Source of the DNA: Batkoa obscura
Lineage: Eukaryota; Entomophthoromycota; Entomophthoromycetes; Entomophthorales; Batkoaceae
NCBI GenBank assembly: GCA_030770535.1
Contig: JASVEC010000006.1
Coordinates: forward strand, 1,888,826 to 1,952,825
Length of the DNA: 64,000 nt
Direction of reading: 5' to 3'
Position numbers and translations under genes: made by a program. The number at the start of each line of letters is the position of its first letter. Within the stretch, counting starts at the first letter, position 1. The notes under the pieces were generated by a model. The model did not search any database and was not told where the DNA came from. It saw nothing but the letters and a program-made list of their open reading frames with translations. Positions 47,152-59,200 of this stretch are shown in pieces.

Positions 47152-47951
47152 CTAAAGTAAAAATTAGTTAAGTAAGTTTTAAAAGTAGTGGTGTATTATT
47201 AGTAGAATTACATTGTAAAACTTTTGATATTTATTTAATTTATAATTTCTAAAAGATAAAAGTAAGAGAATTATAAATACAAAAAAGAGAAATCTTTTAA
47301 TCAATTTAAACTTTAAATTGCTTTAACAGTTAATCTTATAAAATTCCATTTAAATAATGAAAGATTAATGTGGGTAAAGTCATTCTCCAATTATTTTGAA
47401 TTATTTTAAGTGATAGCTTGCTTTATTGGAACAAGTATTAAGCAATAAAGCAAAATGGCGTTAATGAACTAATTATGGTCTAAATGAGATCACTTGAACT
47501 AAGGATAACAATCTATCTTCATTATCCCTTAGTTTCTTAGTATAAAAATATTAATTATTAACATCACTTAAATAATATATTACTAATAATATTAATAATT
47601 ATTATAGCTAATATAATAGTATCTTTATGTCAAAGGCCTTAAATGAACAGCAATTAATTATAGTATGTTCTAATGATGATACTGTTTATTAAAATGAGAT
47701 AATAAAGCGAATTAAATTAAAATTAATAATTATATTAAAATTAAATTTTAATTGTTTAAATCACTGTATTTGAATATAAACATAAGCTATATAAAGCTAT
47801 CTTATTTAATTATTAAAAATTCGGTACATTTAAATTTTAAACTGGGATGAAATTTATATAAAAAACACACTTTACTATTTTTAATAAATTACTTTCAAAT
47901 TCCTTAAATTTCATTTATCATAAATCAAAAATGAATTAATAGTTTAGTTTA
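47152..47951. other. Intergenic, AT-rich
   Basis: About 800 bp between two minus-strand genes; upstream region of MUB1 and 3' region of the MUB1-distal carrier gene. Nothing else recognised. Confidence 0.5.
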
Positions 47952-48928
47952 TTATAATGGTTTATGACCTAATAATTTTCTTAAATTTTCTAATATAATA
48001 AAAGTTATCACAGTATGTGGCCCAATTCTTATCCAATTTGGAAAGAAGCCTTTATATAAAGCCATAAAACCTTCATTTTTTATAGTTGAAGTTGCACAGT
48101 GTAAAGGAGAATGATAAATCGAATCTTTAGATTGATTCATGTATCTTGATTTTATAGTATCTAAAGGCGAAGTAGTAATTGCAGCAACAAGACCAGCCAA
48201 AATAGAAGTAAAAAAATGTAAAATTAAGCCTTCAGTAAATAAATTTGATTTAAGTAATGATTGCTTAAAATGATCATAACTAGCTAACTGTGAAGCTGTT
48301 AATAACATTGCACGTTGGGTAGTAGGCCCCTTAATTAATTAATGAGTTAATTAACATAAAATTCAAGTTTGACTTACAGCTCCTTTATACAGTCCTTTTA
48401 TTCCTTCTTGTTGAAATATAACATTAAATGCATTAAAGGTATTTTTATAAGGTGGTAAATTATCTTTAGTTATTGCTTGCATTCTAACTTTAATTAGATC
48501 AGTTGGGTTAGCAATAAAAGCACCAATCCCACCTGAAATAGCTGCTGATACAATCTTTATATATAATAAATTATCGTTACTTTTATTAGTGAGTTTTGAT
48601 TTAATTGGTTCATATAAACCCATTCTTAAAGTGGAATAACTTGCTTCTCTTAATAAAGAAGCTTCTAGACCTTTATACCATGACTTGATACCTTCTTTTA
48701 AATACATTTGTTTTAAACCATTTAAAAAACCCGTATATTTTATTTGATTGATATTATTAACCTTGGTATTATTATATTGTAATTGTAAACGAACCTTAAC
48801 AACATCTAATAATTACTGTCAACTATATTATATTTAATTAACTTTTATTTACCTATTGGGTTTGTGATTACTGCTGCTGACATACAAGCAATGCCACCTA
48901 AAAAGAATTTCTCCATTCCATCTCCCAT
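47952..48928 (-). CDS. Mitochondrial carrier, UCP/dicarboxylate type
   Basis: Inner-membrane solute carrier. Three exons (48928-48853, 48805-48378, 48329-47952; introns 47 and 48 nt) give 293 residues, the family's usual length. Three repeats each carry a good signature: NPIDVVKVRLQLQ, NPTDLIKVRMQ and SPLDTIKSRYMNQ. Each is followed by a G-loop such as GIKGLYKGA or GFMALYKGFFPNWIRIGP. RAMLLTASQLASYDHFK between helices 3 and 4 is typical of the uncoupling-protein/dicarboxylate/oxoglutarate subgroup. First in-frame ATG used; MEKFFLGG four codons later would do equally well. Substrate unresolved. Confidence 0.85.
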
Positions 48929-49288
48929 CGTATAAAACTAAATTAATATTAAGAAAGAGAAGAAGGTACTAAAAAGAAATAAAATAGTTTATGATGATTT
49001 GTTTAAATTATGCCATTTTAAAATCAATACTATTTGTATTAAAATTTATAGTTTGAATAATAAGAATGTTATATTATTTAAAAATGATAAGTAATTTTAA
49101 CTGGCTAATTTAAATTACTAATTGAAAATTATTTTAATTTAAAATGCGGGTATTTTTGCGTTAGAATAGCTTAATCTAGTACTAGTAGCTACATTTTAAA
49201 AATCGAATATTAATAAGATAAATTGAATATTTTAGCTTGAAGAAATAATCTTTAATAAAAATAGTCTAGCGTTGTGTAATAAAATTTA
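48929..49288. other. Intergenic, AT-rich
   Basis: 360 bp between tandem minus-strand genes. No element recognised. Confidence 0.5.
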
Positions 49289-50344
49289 TTATTTATTATT
49301 AAACAATTTATTTGACCAATTTGGGATATGATATAGTACTTTACTTTCATTACTATCAATAATATTGTCTTTACAAGGTAATTCAGAAATAATTTTAACA
49401 CCTAATAAATCACATATATCAATAATCTGCTTACTTGGTGAGGTCTTACTAACTATAATACCAAAGGTACTTTCTACTACAAGACAATTAAAATTAAAAT
49501 ATTTAAAATTTAACAAAAACTTACAAAGGCATGGCAAATCATTTAATGAATCACCTAAATACAAAGTAGTTGGATTTTTTATTTTACTTTTGTTAATTAA
49601 TTTCTTCCATAACTTTAATTTATCAACACCTGTTTTTAAATCCCCTGTTATATCACCTAACGATAAGTTATTGTTATTGAATAAAATATCATTTGAATAT
49701 ATATTTATGTTAGTATCGTTATTATTGTCTTGAAGCATGAAATTTAAAGTAAATAAAATAAGTTGCTTTGACCAATTTAATGACAATATGTTAATATCAT
49801 TAATGCTATTTATTTCAAATAACTTAAATAAAATACTTTTATTTGTTAAGCTGTTTAATTGTTCTTTTACGCCTATTTGTAATGGAATAGTTGAGCTTAA
49901 TTTTTTTATTTTGTTTAAGCTTATTCCTTTTAATACTTTTGATTCATTAATTCTATTTATTGAGTTTACTTCCACAACTTTAAATTCCTCAATGTATTCA
50001 TTTAGTATTTCCATTTTTTTACTCCAATTTTGTTCACCTTTGACTTTTAGTTTGAATTTATTCAATGCATCTTCTTTTACTAAGTTGTAATCAGTCATAT
50101 ATTTTTCAACAATATAGTTCCAATCTATATCGTTTTCTTTTAAATTTGCCAATAGTGAAATGGTATCTACCTTTGTTATAGTTTCATCAAAATCACATCC
50201 AATTAAATTAACTTTGATAAATGGACTAATATAATAGTTCATGTTAATATTTATTAAGTTTGTATAGTTAAATTTGTTGAATAGTTTTAAACACAACATA
50301 AACGTATTTTTGGAATAAAAATAGAATTTATCACAATAAATCAT
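49289..50344 (-). CDS. HAD-superfamily hydrolase
   Basis: Predicted phosphatase of 351 residues, single exon. Motif I is CDFDETIT (nucleophile and acid-base Asp, about residues 51 and 53) and motif IV is YLGDSLNDLPCL (Mg2+-binding Asp residues). The long insert between them holds a helical cap beginning with the conserved DTISLLA and MTDY region. The overall pattern resembles eukaryotic HAD proteins related to the phosphatase half of plant TH2 and fungal homologues. The N-terminal 40 residues are Asn/Tyr/Leu-rich; MNYYISPF at about residue 35 is an alternative start. Asn-rich loops are common in this genome. Substrate not assignable. Confidence 0.78.
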   Translation of the reverse strand: MIYCDKFYFYSKNTFMLCLKLFNKFNYTNLININMNYYISPFIKVNLIGCDFDETITKVDTISLLANLKENDIDWNYIVEKYMTDYNLVKEDALNKFKLKVKGEQNWSKKMEILNEYIEEFKVVEVNSINRINESKVLKGISLNKIKKLSSTIPLQIGVKEQLNSLTNKSILFKLFEINSINDINILSLNWSKQLILFTLNFMLQDNNNDTNINIYSNDILFNNNNLSLGDITGDLKTGVDKLKLWKKLINKSKIKNPTTLYLGDSLNDLPCLCKFLLNFKYFNFNCLVVESTFGIIVSKTSPSKQIIDICDLLGVKIISELPCKDNIIDSNESKVLYHIPNWSNKLFNNK

Positions 50345-50574
50345 TCAGAATGAACGCTTAAGAATAAATTTGAGGAAAAGCTAAGCCAATCATAAACTTA
50401 AGCTCTTGCCAAGTTCTTATTTTGATTTAATAACTCCGTTAATCATATTAACTACTCTTGTTCTAAATATAAAAGTTGGATTATCCTATTTCAATAAATT
50501 AACATTTATTTTTAGAGGATAAATAAATAAAATTTTTATAAATCATTAAACTTAATATTAAACTTAAATAAAAA

Positions 50575-51880
50575 ATGAGCCGTGATAGATTAGCTGAAGC
50601 AAGAGTAAAGTTATAGAATTAATAAAAATAATAAAAATAATATATTTATTTATTTATTTGTAGGCTGCTGCTCAAAGCAATTCCCATGATTTAGAAATGA
50701 CTAATATTTATCAAACATCACTTGGCTCTCCTGGAGAAAATGATTCTTATTTATCAGACATTTCTAAAATCAAAGCAGACATTGAAGATTTTAAATCAAT
50801 GATTGCTAAAATTAGTACTTTAAATGAACAAGCTTTAAATGTTATTTCTGACCAACAACAGCAAGGTACTTAATCCTTTACTTTATTCCTATAAACAATT
50901 AATAAATATTTTATATAGAGCATACAAATACCACTGATAAGTTAACTTCAGAGGCACGTACTTTAATGCAAACCATAAAAACCTCCTTACAACGTAAACA
51001 ATCTATTTCATATATATATAATTTTTAAACCTATATTTTATAGATTTAATTAACATCAAATTAAGTGACCCTTCACAAGATAGTATCCGTAAAGCTCAAG
51101 TAAACTACTATCATTTATTAAATTCATTTAATTTATTATTTTTAGTATGCTACTTTAAAAAAACAATTTATGGATAGTATTACTAGTTATCAAAAAGTTG
51201 AACAAAAACATCGTCAACAAGTGAAAGCAAGAATGGAAAGACAATATCGTATAGGTAAATAATATTAATAAAATGATCTAATATGATGTTAATTATATCA
51301 TTAAAGTACGTCCCGATGCCACTGAAGAAGAGATTAAAGAAGCTCTTGAAGGAGATAACAATGGCTCTGTTTTCGCACAATCTGTACTTATTTTTATTAA
51401 TTTGATAGATAAAATTTTAATTTTGTTAGGTTTTACAATCTGCTCGTGGTGGAGAAGCTAAACGTGCATTAAAAGAAGTACAAGATAGACATATGGATAT
51501 CCAAAAGATTGTTAAAAGTATTGAAGTAAGAATAATATCTTTAAAGTGATTGAATAAATTTAGTTAGTTTTATATTTAGGAATTAAATAGTTTATACCAT
51601 GAAATGCAATATATGGTTGAAAAACAAGAAGTTTTGGTTGAAAATATTGAAACTCATGTTGAACAAGCCAATGAAAACTTGGGTGAAGTAAACGTTCAAC
51701 TTAATCAAGCAACTGAATTAGCTAAGAGTTCAAGAAAGGTAATTTTAGTTTTAGTTATAATTGATTTTATTAACTAATTCTAAATAGAAAAAATTTATTC
51801 TCCTTGGAATAGCTATTATTGTTTTAATTATTATTATTGTTGTAATAGTTACTCAATTAATACCATCCAAAAAAAACTAG
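50575..51880 (+). CDS. SSO1: Plasma-membrane syntaxin (t-SNARE), Sso1/Sso2 type
   Basis: Qa-SNARE for exocytic vesicle fusion. About nine short exons can be followed, split by introns of about 40-60 nt; the first is only ten codons (MSRDRLAEAR). An Habc-like N-terminal region includes DISKIKADIEDFKSMI and YATLKKQFMDSITSYQKVEQ. It is followed by a linker, then the SNARE motif IVKSIEELNSLYHEMQYMVE with the zero-layer Gln in VEKQEVL and IETHVEQANENLGEV. After a basic SSRKKK comes a C-terminal membrane anchor (FILLGIAIIVLIIIIVVIV) and a five-residue tail ending SKKN. The layout is that of yeast Sso proteins. It is the only SNARE gene seen here. Confidence 0.92.
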
Positions 51881-52150
51881 TTAATCATGTATCATTGACT
51901 AAGAATTTAAAACTTAATTCATTCTTTTTAAATTTAATATTATATAAACTAATAACATTTATTACAAACCTACTTTCATTTTATAACTTAAATTGTATTA
52001 CTTTTATAATTTTATTTAACCTTAATCTAAACAAAGTTTTGAACATACAAATATACATCTTTAAAAGTGATAACAATAACAATAAAAATAAAGAAAAAAG
52101 AATGATCAAAGTATAAATGTAAAATTTTGAAATAAATTTAATTAAAAATA

Positions 52151-53223
52151 TTATTCCATATCATCATCATCCTCATCGTCAGATTTCAATTCCTCCTATA
52201 AAATATTAGTATGTTGGAATAATAAAAGAATTAAAGGTACCTTGGCTTCTTCAATAGCTTGATTTAATAAATCTTCAGGTACTCGTTGATGTTGATTGTT
52301 TGTTTCGGATGAAATCCAACTCATTTCTATCTCAAGTTGCTTATTTTTACTATCTTCATGGCATATTAATATAATTTTAGCAGCTTCTTTTATAGCTTGT
52401 TTGGATGTTAAGTTTTCAAAAGAAAGTTTTTCCAACTCATTTTTTGCTACTTTATGTCCTTTTCCAGTTGCACATCCATGATATCCCTTTAATTACAAAT
52501 ATTAATATCATACCATGATAGATTAATTATAATACTTACCCAATAAATACCAGAAGGTTCCACCATATAAAGCTGTGGCCCATTATGGTCGACTAAGCCT
52601 AAAATGGCTGAAGCACCAAATGGTCTTACAGATGAATATAATGTATGAGCTTGGACATAATTCCCAATACGATCTGAGATAATCTTAAATTAAATAAGTA
52701 TTATACTAAATAACTTGTTGATTTTAATTACTTTTCCAGGTACAGAGGAATGATAAGTATCAAAATAATGGCGTGCTTCTTCACGGGCACGTTTTACTAA
52801 GTGTTTGCCATCAGCGTATAATCCAGTAGATGCCTATTTGATATAGTTAAGGGTTTAAAATACTTTTGTAATAAAGGAATATATTAATTACCAAACCAAC
52901 ATGTTCATCAACAGAATGAATACGACGGTTAGTTCCTGGAACTAAAAGCTTAGATTGAACTAATTTTTGTACAGCAAGAATAATTCCATCCTTAAAGCGT
53001 ATTCCAATTGAAGTTCTAATGAATACTTTGTAAATTTTATTGGATTTCTACAATCAATTAAACTATTACTCTGCATTTTCGACAGCTTTAGTAGCGTATT
53101 CAACTTGAAAGATTCTACCCTCTGGTGAATAGGTAGAAGCAGAGAAATCGTACTAAAAAATAAACTCTAGATAAAATTTTGAAAATTTATTTAATATCTT
53201 ACACCAGTTCCTACAGATCCCAT
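52151..53223 (-). CDS. PRE10: 20S proteasome subunit alpha-7
   Basis: Structural alpha-ring subunit of the 20S proteasome. About six short exons with introns of about 40-50 nt join. The start MGSVGTGYDFSASTYSPEG and RIFQVEYATKAVENA are the alpha signature. VPGTNRRIHSVDEHVGLAST, RPFGASAILGLVD and YWGYHGCATGKGHKVAKNEL follow in order. The C-terminus is an acidic tail (SDDEDDDME) characteristic of alpha-7/PSMA3. No catalytic Thr, as expected for an alpha subunit. It is the last host gene before the subtelomeric repeats. Confidence 0.93.
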
Positions 53224-54206
53224 TTGTTTGTAATTAAATTAAAAGATTAAAATGGATTATGAACTTGAGTTTAAGCTTTAGATGACGTTTTTGGTTAAGC
53301 TTTGCAAAAAAAAGTAATATGCGTTTATTTGATTTTCATCCTAGAAATTGCAAACTTTACAATCTTCGTTTTTTTAATACAACTGGACATATTTTTAACT
53401 TCAATAATTTAGTTTATATTTGTTTCAAATGTCACGCTTTTTGTGTTGATATTCTTGAATCGATACTATTGAAATGATGTATATATAAGCTTAAGAACCT
53501 GTTTAGAACTAATATTAAAATAAAAAAATAGGGTTGTCTGTTTTTTTTAGTTTCATTACTTTTTCGATTTTTTAAGGGCTATTTGAGTGGAAAGATTGTT
53601 AGTAAAATTCTTAAACAAAAAAATATATCCCCAAATACTGAAACAGATTTTTTTTAAAATGCATTAAAAAACAAAAACTAATATAAAATTATATATATAA
53701 GTATTTGAATTTTTTTAGGCAAATAAATAAAAAAGCACTAATTATAATAATAGATTTTTTTATATTTAAAAAATTATTAATAATTTAAATATTCTATATG
53801 CTTATATTATTTTACTTTACAAAATTTGAACTTGGCTAAAAAATATTTATTTTTTTAAAATAATGTTTAAATAAAATTAATAATAACAGATTTGAGATAA
53901 AAGGAAATTAATTTTCTATAATTAATTTTTTTTGAAATAATTAAATTCAAGCTTAGTTTTGGATAATTATTTAATAATTGTTTTAATTATAAAATAAATA
54001 ATTATCAGTTATTTATTTTAAGTCTTATTTTAAATTTTTCTATACTATTATTTTTTAACAAATTTAATTAATAAAAAACTAGATAATTATAAAGCTAGCT
54101 TAAAAAATTATTATAAATTATGCTATAATAAAGTTGTAACAGTTATGTTAATTTAGTATGTTATTAATATAATATTATTAATATATAAAATTAGATTTTA
54201 TAGTTT
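53224..54206. other. AT-rich boundary between core genes and subtelomere
   Basis: Holds MITE copy 10 (53531-53633). From about 53640 to 54200 the sequence is extremely AT-rich with A/T runs. No gene seen. Confidence 0.6.
53531..53633 (-). mobile_element. MITE copy 10 (about 100-bp TA family)
   Basis: Reverse orientation: GGGTTGTCTGTTTTTTTTAG on the left after a TA, ATATATCCCCA on the right. It is among the more diverged copies. Confidence 0.83.
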
Positions 54207-54667
54207 TGTGAAATATTGGTTTATTAGCTCTCGAATTGATTATAACACAACAATCACTTAAGTTGCTGTATTCTCAAGTTCAAATATAATCGATTCAGAG
54301 TCCCTTATTTTGATTTGCTGCGAGAATTTATAACTTAATATTGCAAACAATATTATCTCCTTTTAATATCCATACTTATTGAAGTATAAAAGAGATTCTT
54401 CAATATGATAACTCCAGGCTTTTTTAATTGGATTACTCCCTGATAACGTATCGTTAATAAAGTCACTAAGTCTTTCTGACAACATCTTATATAGATTTTA
54501 CGGTAGTATCTTTCATTGTATTTGTTTACATAATTCGTAGCTTATTACGTACTATTTATATTAAGTTAAGTCTATCTTAGTTACATAAACTAAGACCCTT
54601 CGACTCAAGGCAAGTTAATTAAGCAAGAGTAGCTTTTAACTCTGACCACTGAGTACCGGCTTTCGTA
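54207..54667 (+). mobile_element. Solo LTR, left arm of a subtelomeric palindrome
   Basis: Starts TGTGAAATATTGG. Its first roughly 440 bases are the reverse complement of 55196-55656 with almost no differences by eye. Only the last roughly 20 bases differ. Contains GAAGTATAAAAGAGATTC and TTAATAAAGTC. Confidence 0.85.
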
Positions 54668-54797
54668 TAGCCTATTGTATATTATTCTTATTAAGTTAAG
54701 TCTATCTTAATTATATAAACTAAGACCGTTCGACTCAAGGGAAGTTAATTAAGCAAGAGTAGCTTTTAACTTCGACCACTAAGTATCAACTTTCACA
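54668..54797 (+). repeat. Partial tandem duplicate of the LTR 3' end
   Basis: Repeats the last 130 bases of the LTR (ATTAAGTTAAGTCTATCTTA through ATCAACTTTCACA) directly after the first copy, moderately diverged. Confidence 0.75.
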
Positions 54798-55003
54798 ACT
54801 CCTACCACTGAGTACCAACTTCCACGCAGCCATTTAGTTAGAATACAAAATAAACTTTATAATATAATAACCCAAAGCTTTTTAATTAAATTATTTCTCA
54901 ATATTATACTTTTAATAAAACTACTAAGTTTTATAATATTTTATGTAAATTTTATAACACATTTTTAATTTTATTTGTTTTATATAGTTTATTATTTATT
55001 ATA
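54798..55003 (+). mobile_element. Very old, AT-shifted LTR remnant
   Basis: It aligns by eye with the central part of the other LTRs (AGCTTTTTAATTAAATTATT; TTTTAATAAAACTACTAAG). It differs mostly by C-to-T and G-to-A changes, so it is an older fossil. MITE copy 11 interrupts its right end. Confidence 0.6.
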
Positions 55004-55104
55004 TGGGGATATATTTTTTTGTTTAAGAATTTTACTAACAATCTTTCCACTCAAATAGCCCTTAAAAGATAGAAAAAATAATGAAGCCAAAAAAGACACC
55101 CCCA
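55004..55104 (+). mobile_element. MITE copy 11 (about 100-bp TA family)
   Basis: Starts TGGGGATATATTTTTTTG, ends ACACCCCCA, with TA both sides. It lies in the spacer of the LTR palindrome. Confidence 0.88.
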
Positions 55105-55195
55105 TATAGCTTACACAATTATAACAAACTTAACTAAAAATATTCTTTTTAATACTAAAATTTTTAAATAAATATTAAATTAACTTTTTAAAAAC

Positions 55196-55656
55196 TGTGA
55201 AAGTTGATACTTAGTGGTCAGAGTTAAAAGCTACTCTTGCTTAATTAACTTGCCTTGAGTCGAAGGGTCTTAGTTTATGTAACTAAGATAGACTTAACTT
55301 AATATAAATAGTACGTAATAAGCTACGAATTATGTAAACAAATACAATGAAAGATACTACCGTAAAATCTATATAAGATGTTGTCAGAAAGACTTAGTGA
55401 CTTTATTAACGATACGTTATCAGGGAGTAATCCAATTAAAAAAGCCTGGAGTTATCATATTGAAGAATCTCTTTTATACTTCAATAAGTATGGATATTAA
55501 AAGGAGATAATATTGTTTGCAATATTAAGTTATAAATTCTCGCAGCAAATCAAAATAAGGGACTCTGAATCGATTATATTTGAACTTGAGAATACAGCAA
55601 CTTAAGTGATTGTTGTGTTATAATCAATTCGAGAGCTAATAAACCAATATTTCACA
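55196..55656 (-). mobile_element. Solo LTR, right arm of the palindrome
   Basis: 461 bp from TGTGAAAGTTGATACTTAG to CCAATATTTCACA. Inverted partner of 54207-54667. Only ten bases separate it from the first TTAGGG repeats. Confidence 0.85.
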
Positions 55657-55666
55657 AGGGATATTT

Positions 55667-55709
55667 TTAGGGTTAGGGTTAGGGTTAGGGTTAGGGTTAG
55701 GGTTAGGGT
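55667..55709 (+). repeat. Short TTAGGG tract left of the retroelement
   Basis: About seven perfect TTAGGG units, ending in GGGT at 55706-55709. It is the proximal part of the telomeric array that the retroelement splits. Confidence 0.95.
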
Positions 55710-56109
55710 TGTGAAATCTGGTACTCAGGGTTTGGAGTCAAGAACAGCTATTGCTGGGTTGACTACACTATAAGTCGAAAGGTCTTAGTTTATGTAACTA
55801 AGATAGACTTGGATTATGAGGAATAGCACGTAATAGGTTACAAGCTATATAAGACAAATAGAATAGACAATACTAATGTAAAATCTATGTAAAATAATAT
55901 TAAGAAAACTTAGTGGCTTTATTAAATGTTCGAGATATCAGGGATTAATTCAGTTAAAAAGCCTCGAACTATTATACTCTGTAAACTCTTTTATACTCTG
56001 AAAAGTATAAGTATCAAAATGAGAAGATGATATTCTTTTGGGCGGAACTAGAAATTCTCATAACAAATCAAAATAATTAACCATGGGACTGACGAAGCGA
56101 TATTTCACA
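55710..56109 (-). repeat. 3' LTR of the retroelement
   Basis: 400 bp. In transcriptional sense it carries AGAGTATAAAAGAG (TATA-like) and TTTAATAAAGCCACTAAG (polyadenylation-like). Confidence 0.93.
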
Positions 56110-56120
56110 TTTCCCTCCCT
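56110..56120 (-). other. Polypurine tract
   Basis: AGGGAGGGAAA on the minus strand lies directly next to the 3' LTR, as expected for the plus-strand primer. Confidence 0.85.
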
Positions 56121-56206
56121 ATGATTTGATATAGTGAATTTTTATGGCTTACTTACCGAGAACCTATGAGATGGAATTTGACTAGTTACAAATTGTATTC
56201 ATTGAA

Positions 56207-59200
56207 TCACATTGCTGATTTGAGAAACTTGGCATGGACTCGGTTATATATAACGCTTGTTCGTTTATGTTTAATTGAATAGCTATCATACAAGTGTTTA
56301 TGTATGACTTCATATGGTCCATCCCATTTCAATGCTAATTTATTTTTTCTAGATTGATTATAGGAAGGGTACAGATGAACGATATCACCTACTTTGAAGA
56401 CGGCTAGACGAGGAAGTCGAGAAATATCTTGTCGATACCTCCTTGTTTTCGAGTCTGTCAATGCATTAAAGGCGTCAACTTGGATAGCTATTAATTTTTT
56501 TGTTAGCTTAAGCAAGTACATGTCAGGACTCATCTCTTCTTGTCTAACCATCAAAGGAGCGAATGATATGGGGAGTCCCGGATGTCTCCCATAAAGCATA
56601 ACAAAAGGGGATTTTTTGGTAATACTATGTACTGAATATCTATATGCTAAAATAGCAGAATGTAGATATTCATCCCAAGAGCTAGTTTTATCGAAAGCCA
56701 GCTTCCTTAGTATACGTACTAGTGTACCATTTACTCTCTCAACCATTCCGTTAGTTTCAGGGTGATATGGAGCTGCAGTAGAATGCTTTATGGCCATTAG
56801 TCTAGCTAATTTCGGGAGAACCAGGTTAACAAAATTGGCAGCGTTATCAGTAAGTATCACCTGAGGGCTTCCATGCCTACAAATAATATCTTCGTATATA
56901 AATTTAGATATGTGAAAGGAAGTCTGATTTGGTATTGCTTTAGCTTCAACCCATTTAGTTAGATGGTCGATAGCTACAACAATAAATTTGTTCCCTCTTA
57001 CCGAGGAGGCCTCACAGAGAGGACCTATTACATCTATACTTACCGTGTGAAATGCATGTTTAGGTAAAATAAACTTATAGGCTGTAGCTTTTATTTTACT
57101 TTGTTCCCTCTTGCAAACATCGCAATTATTTATAAAGTCTTCCAAATCTGGTATCATTGATTCCCAATAGCAGGAGACTTTCATAGTATCGTATGTTTTT
57201 TGGAAGGCTGAATGTCCACAGATTACATCATGGAATTGTTGGCATGCAGATAGTCGTGAAGAAGGCCTAATATATGGAATATATGTTCCCTTAATCTTTT
57301 TATACAAGGCATTATCTCTTACAATGATATTTTGAGCGTTTTTCTCAAGCCATTGTTTGAGTTCAGGCTGCTGCTGCGGCCATTTATCTTTATTACCCAA
57401 TAGATTGTACAAATCATCATCTATGGGGGTAGCTAGACAAATTCTGGGCAACCTGCTAAGCCCATCTGCATTTTGATAATCTTTACCTGGTTTATATACT
57501 ATATCAAAACTATACGATTGTAGTTTTAGAGCCCACCTAGCTAAACGTCCTTCAGGATTAGTGATTGAATACAACCATTTTAGGGAAACATGATCGGTAA
57601 TAACAGTAAAGTGAGTGCCGTAGATATACGGTCTAAATGCCTTTATAGCATGAATAATTGCAAGGCATTCTTTCTCTGTTGTAGTGTAGTTCCTTTCGTG
57701 TTTCGACAAGGTCCTAGAGGTATAGGCTATTGGGTGTTCACAATTGTTATCATCGAGTTGACTTAAAACACCTCCAACTGCAGTTAGACTAGCGTCAGTA
57801 TGTAGTGAGAAGGGCTTTGAGAAATTTGGAAACATCAATACTGGGGCGTTAAGCAGCTTGTTGCGAAGCTCTTCAAAAGCTTGTTGGTGTTCTTCCTTCC
57901 ATTGAAACTTGACTTCTTTCTTTAGTAATTGGAACAGTGGGGTAGCTAAATTCGAAAAGTCTTTTATAAACCTTCGATAATAATTCATTAATCCAAGGAA
58001 CACTTGTACCTCCCGCATTGTAGTTGGGGGGAGAAGCTCCTTTACTGCATCTAGTTTATTTGGAATAGGGGCTAGTCCTTTGTCAGAGACTTTATAGCCT
58101 AGAAATTCCAGACTAGTTTGGAAGAATGAACACTTCTTTGGTTTTAACTTTAGATTGGCTTGACGGAGGCGCTCAAATACTGCTTTAAGATGAGTTAAGT
58201 GATCTACAAAAGTTCTTGAAAACACATTCAAGTCATCTAAGTAAATTAATACACACGAAAGTTTAAGGTCACCTAGTGTATTATCCATAAGACGCTGGAA
58301 TGTAGCGGGAGCGTTCGAAAGGCCTTGTGGCATCCTAGTTGGTTGAAATAGTCCTTCAGAAGTTATTAAAGCGCACTTTTCTTGGTCTTCTGGATCCATT
58401 TCTACCTGCCAGTATCCTGAGATTAAATCCATTGCTGAAAAGTATTTAGCACCTTGTAATCGGTCAACCGCATCGTCTATTCTGGGTAGAGGGTATACAT
58501 CTTTCTTTGTGATTTTGTTAAGCTTTCTATAGTCCATAACTACTCTATTAGTTCCATCTTTTTTCTTAACGATCATAAGGGGGGAGGCCCATGGACTATT
58601 TGAAGGAATGATTAAACCTAGCCTTAAGAGTTTTTGAACTTCTTCTCGTTCTGCTTTGAGTTCAGATTGAGATTTACGATATGCTTTAGTTGCGACGGGT
58701 AATGAATCACATGTATATACTTTATGTTTAGTATTGCGAGCGCAACCAATATCTTCTTCTGAAGTTGCGAATATGTCTTTATATTCCTCCAGCAATTTAT
58801 AAAATTGGAGTTGCTCATCTTGGTTTAGATGGTTAATAGTGTCTTTTTCCACAAAAAGGGCTTGGTTATTTGGGGCCTCTTCGTGAATTTGAAATCCTTC
58901 TAGTGTTGCAAATTTACTGAAAGTATTAATCAAGGCGTTGTTTTCTACGTATATCGTGCCAATCTGTTGGCCTCTAGAGATATTGATTTCTTTTTTGGTA
59001 ATGTTTGCAAGTAATAACTTGATAGTCTCATTCATGTTGTTGCCTAAAATTCCGGGCATAGTTAGTGGTTCTAATTGTGAGACACCTTCTATACTATATA
59101 TAGATAAATGGAATTCCTTAGGTATCCATAGTGAGATCTCAGTATCTAATACTATCTGTGACTTAGGCGGTATTAATAAGTTCTTAGGAGAAATAACGGG

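Noticed and set aside
49365-50090. Two plus-strand frames opposite the HAD hydrolase
   Set aside because: Antisense shadows of a gene with clear HAD motifs.
51895-52116. 73-residue plus frame after the syntaxin gene
   Set aside because: Low-complexity AT sequence in the convergent 3' region, no motif.
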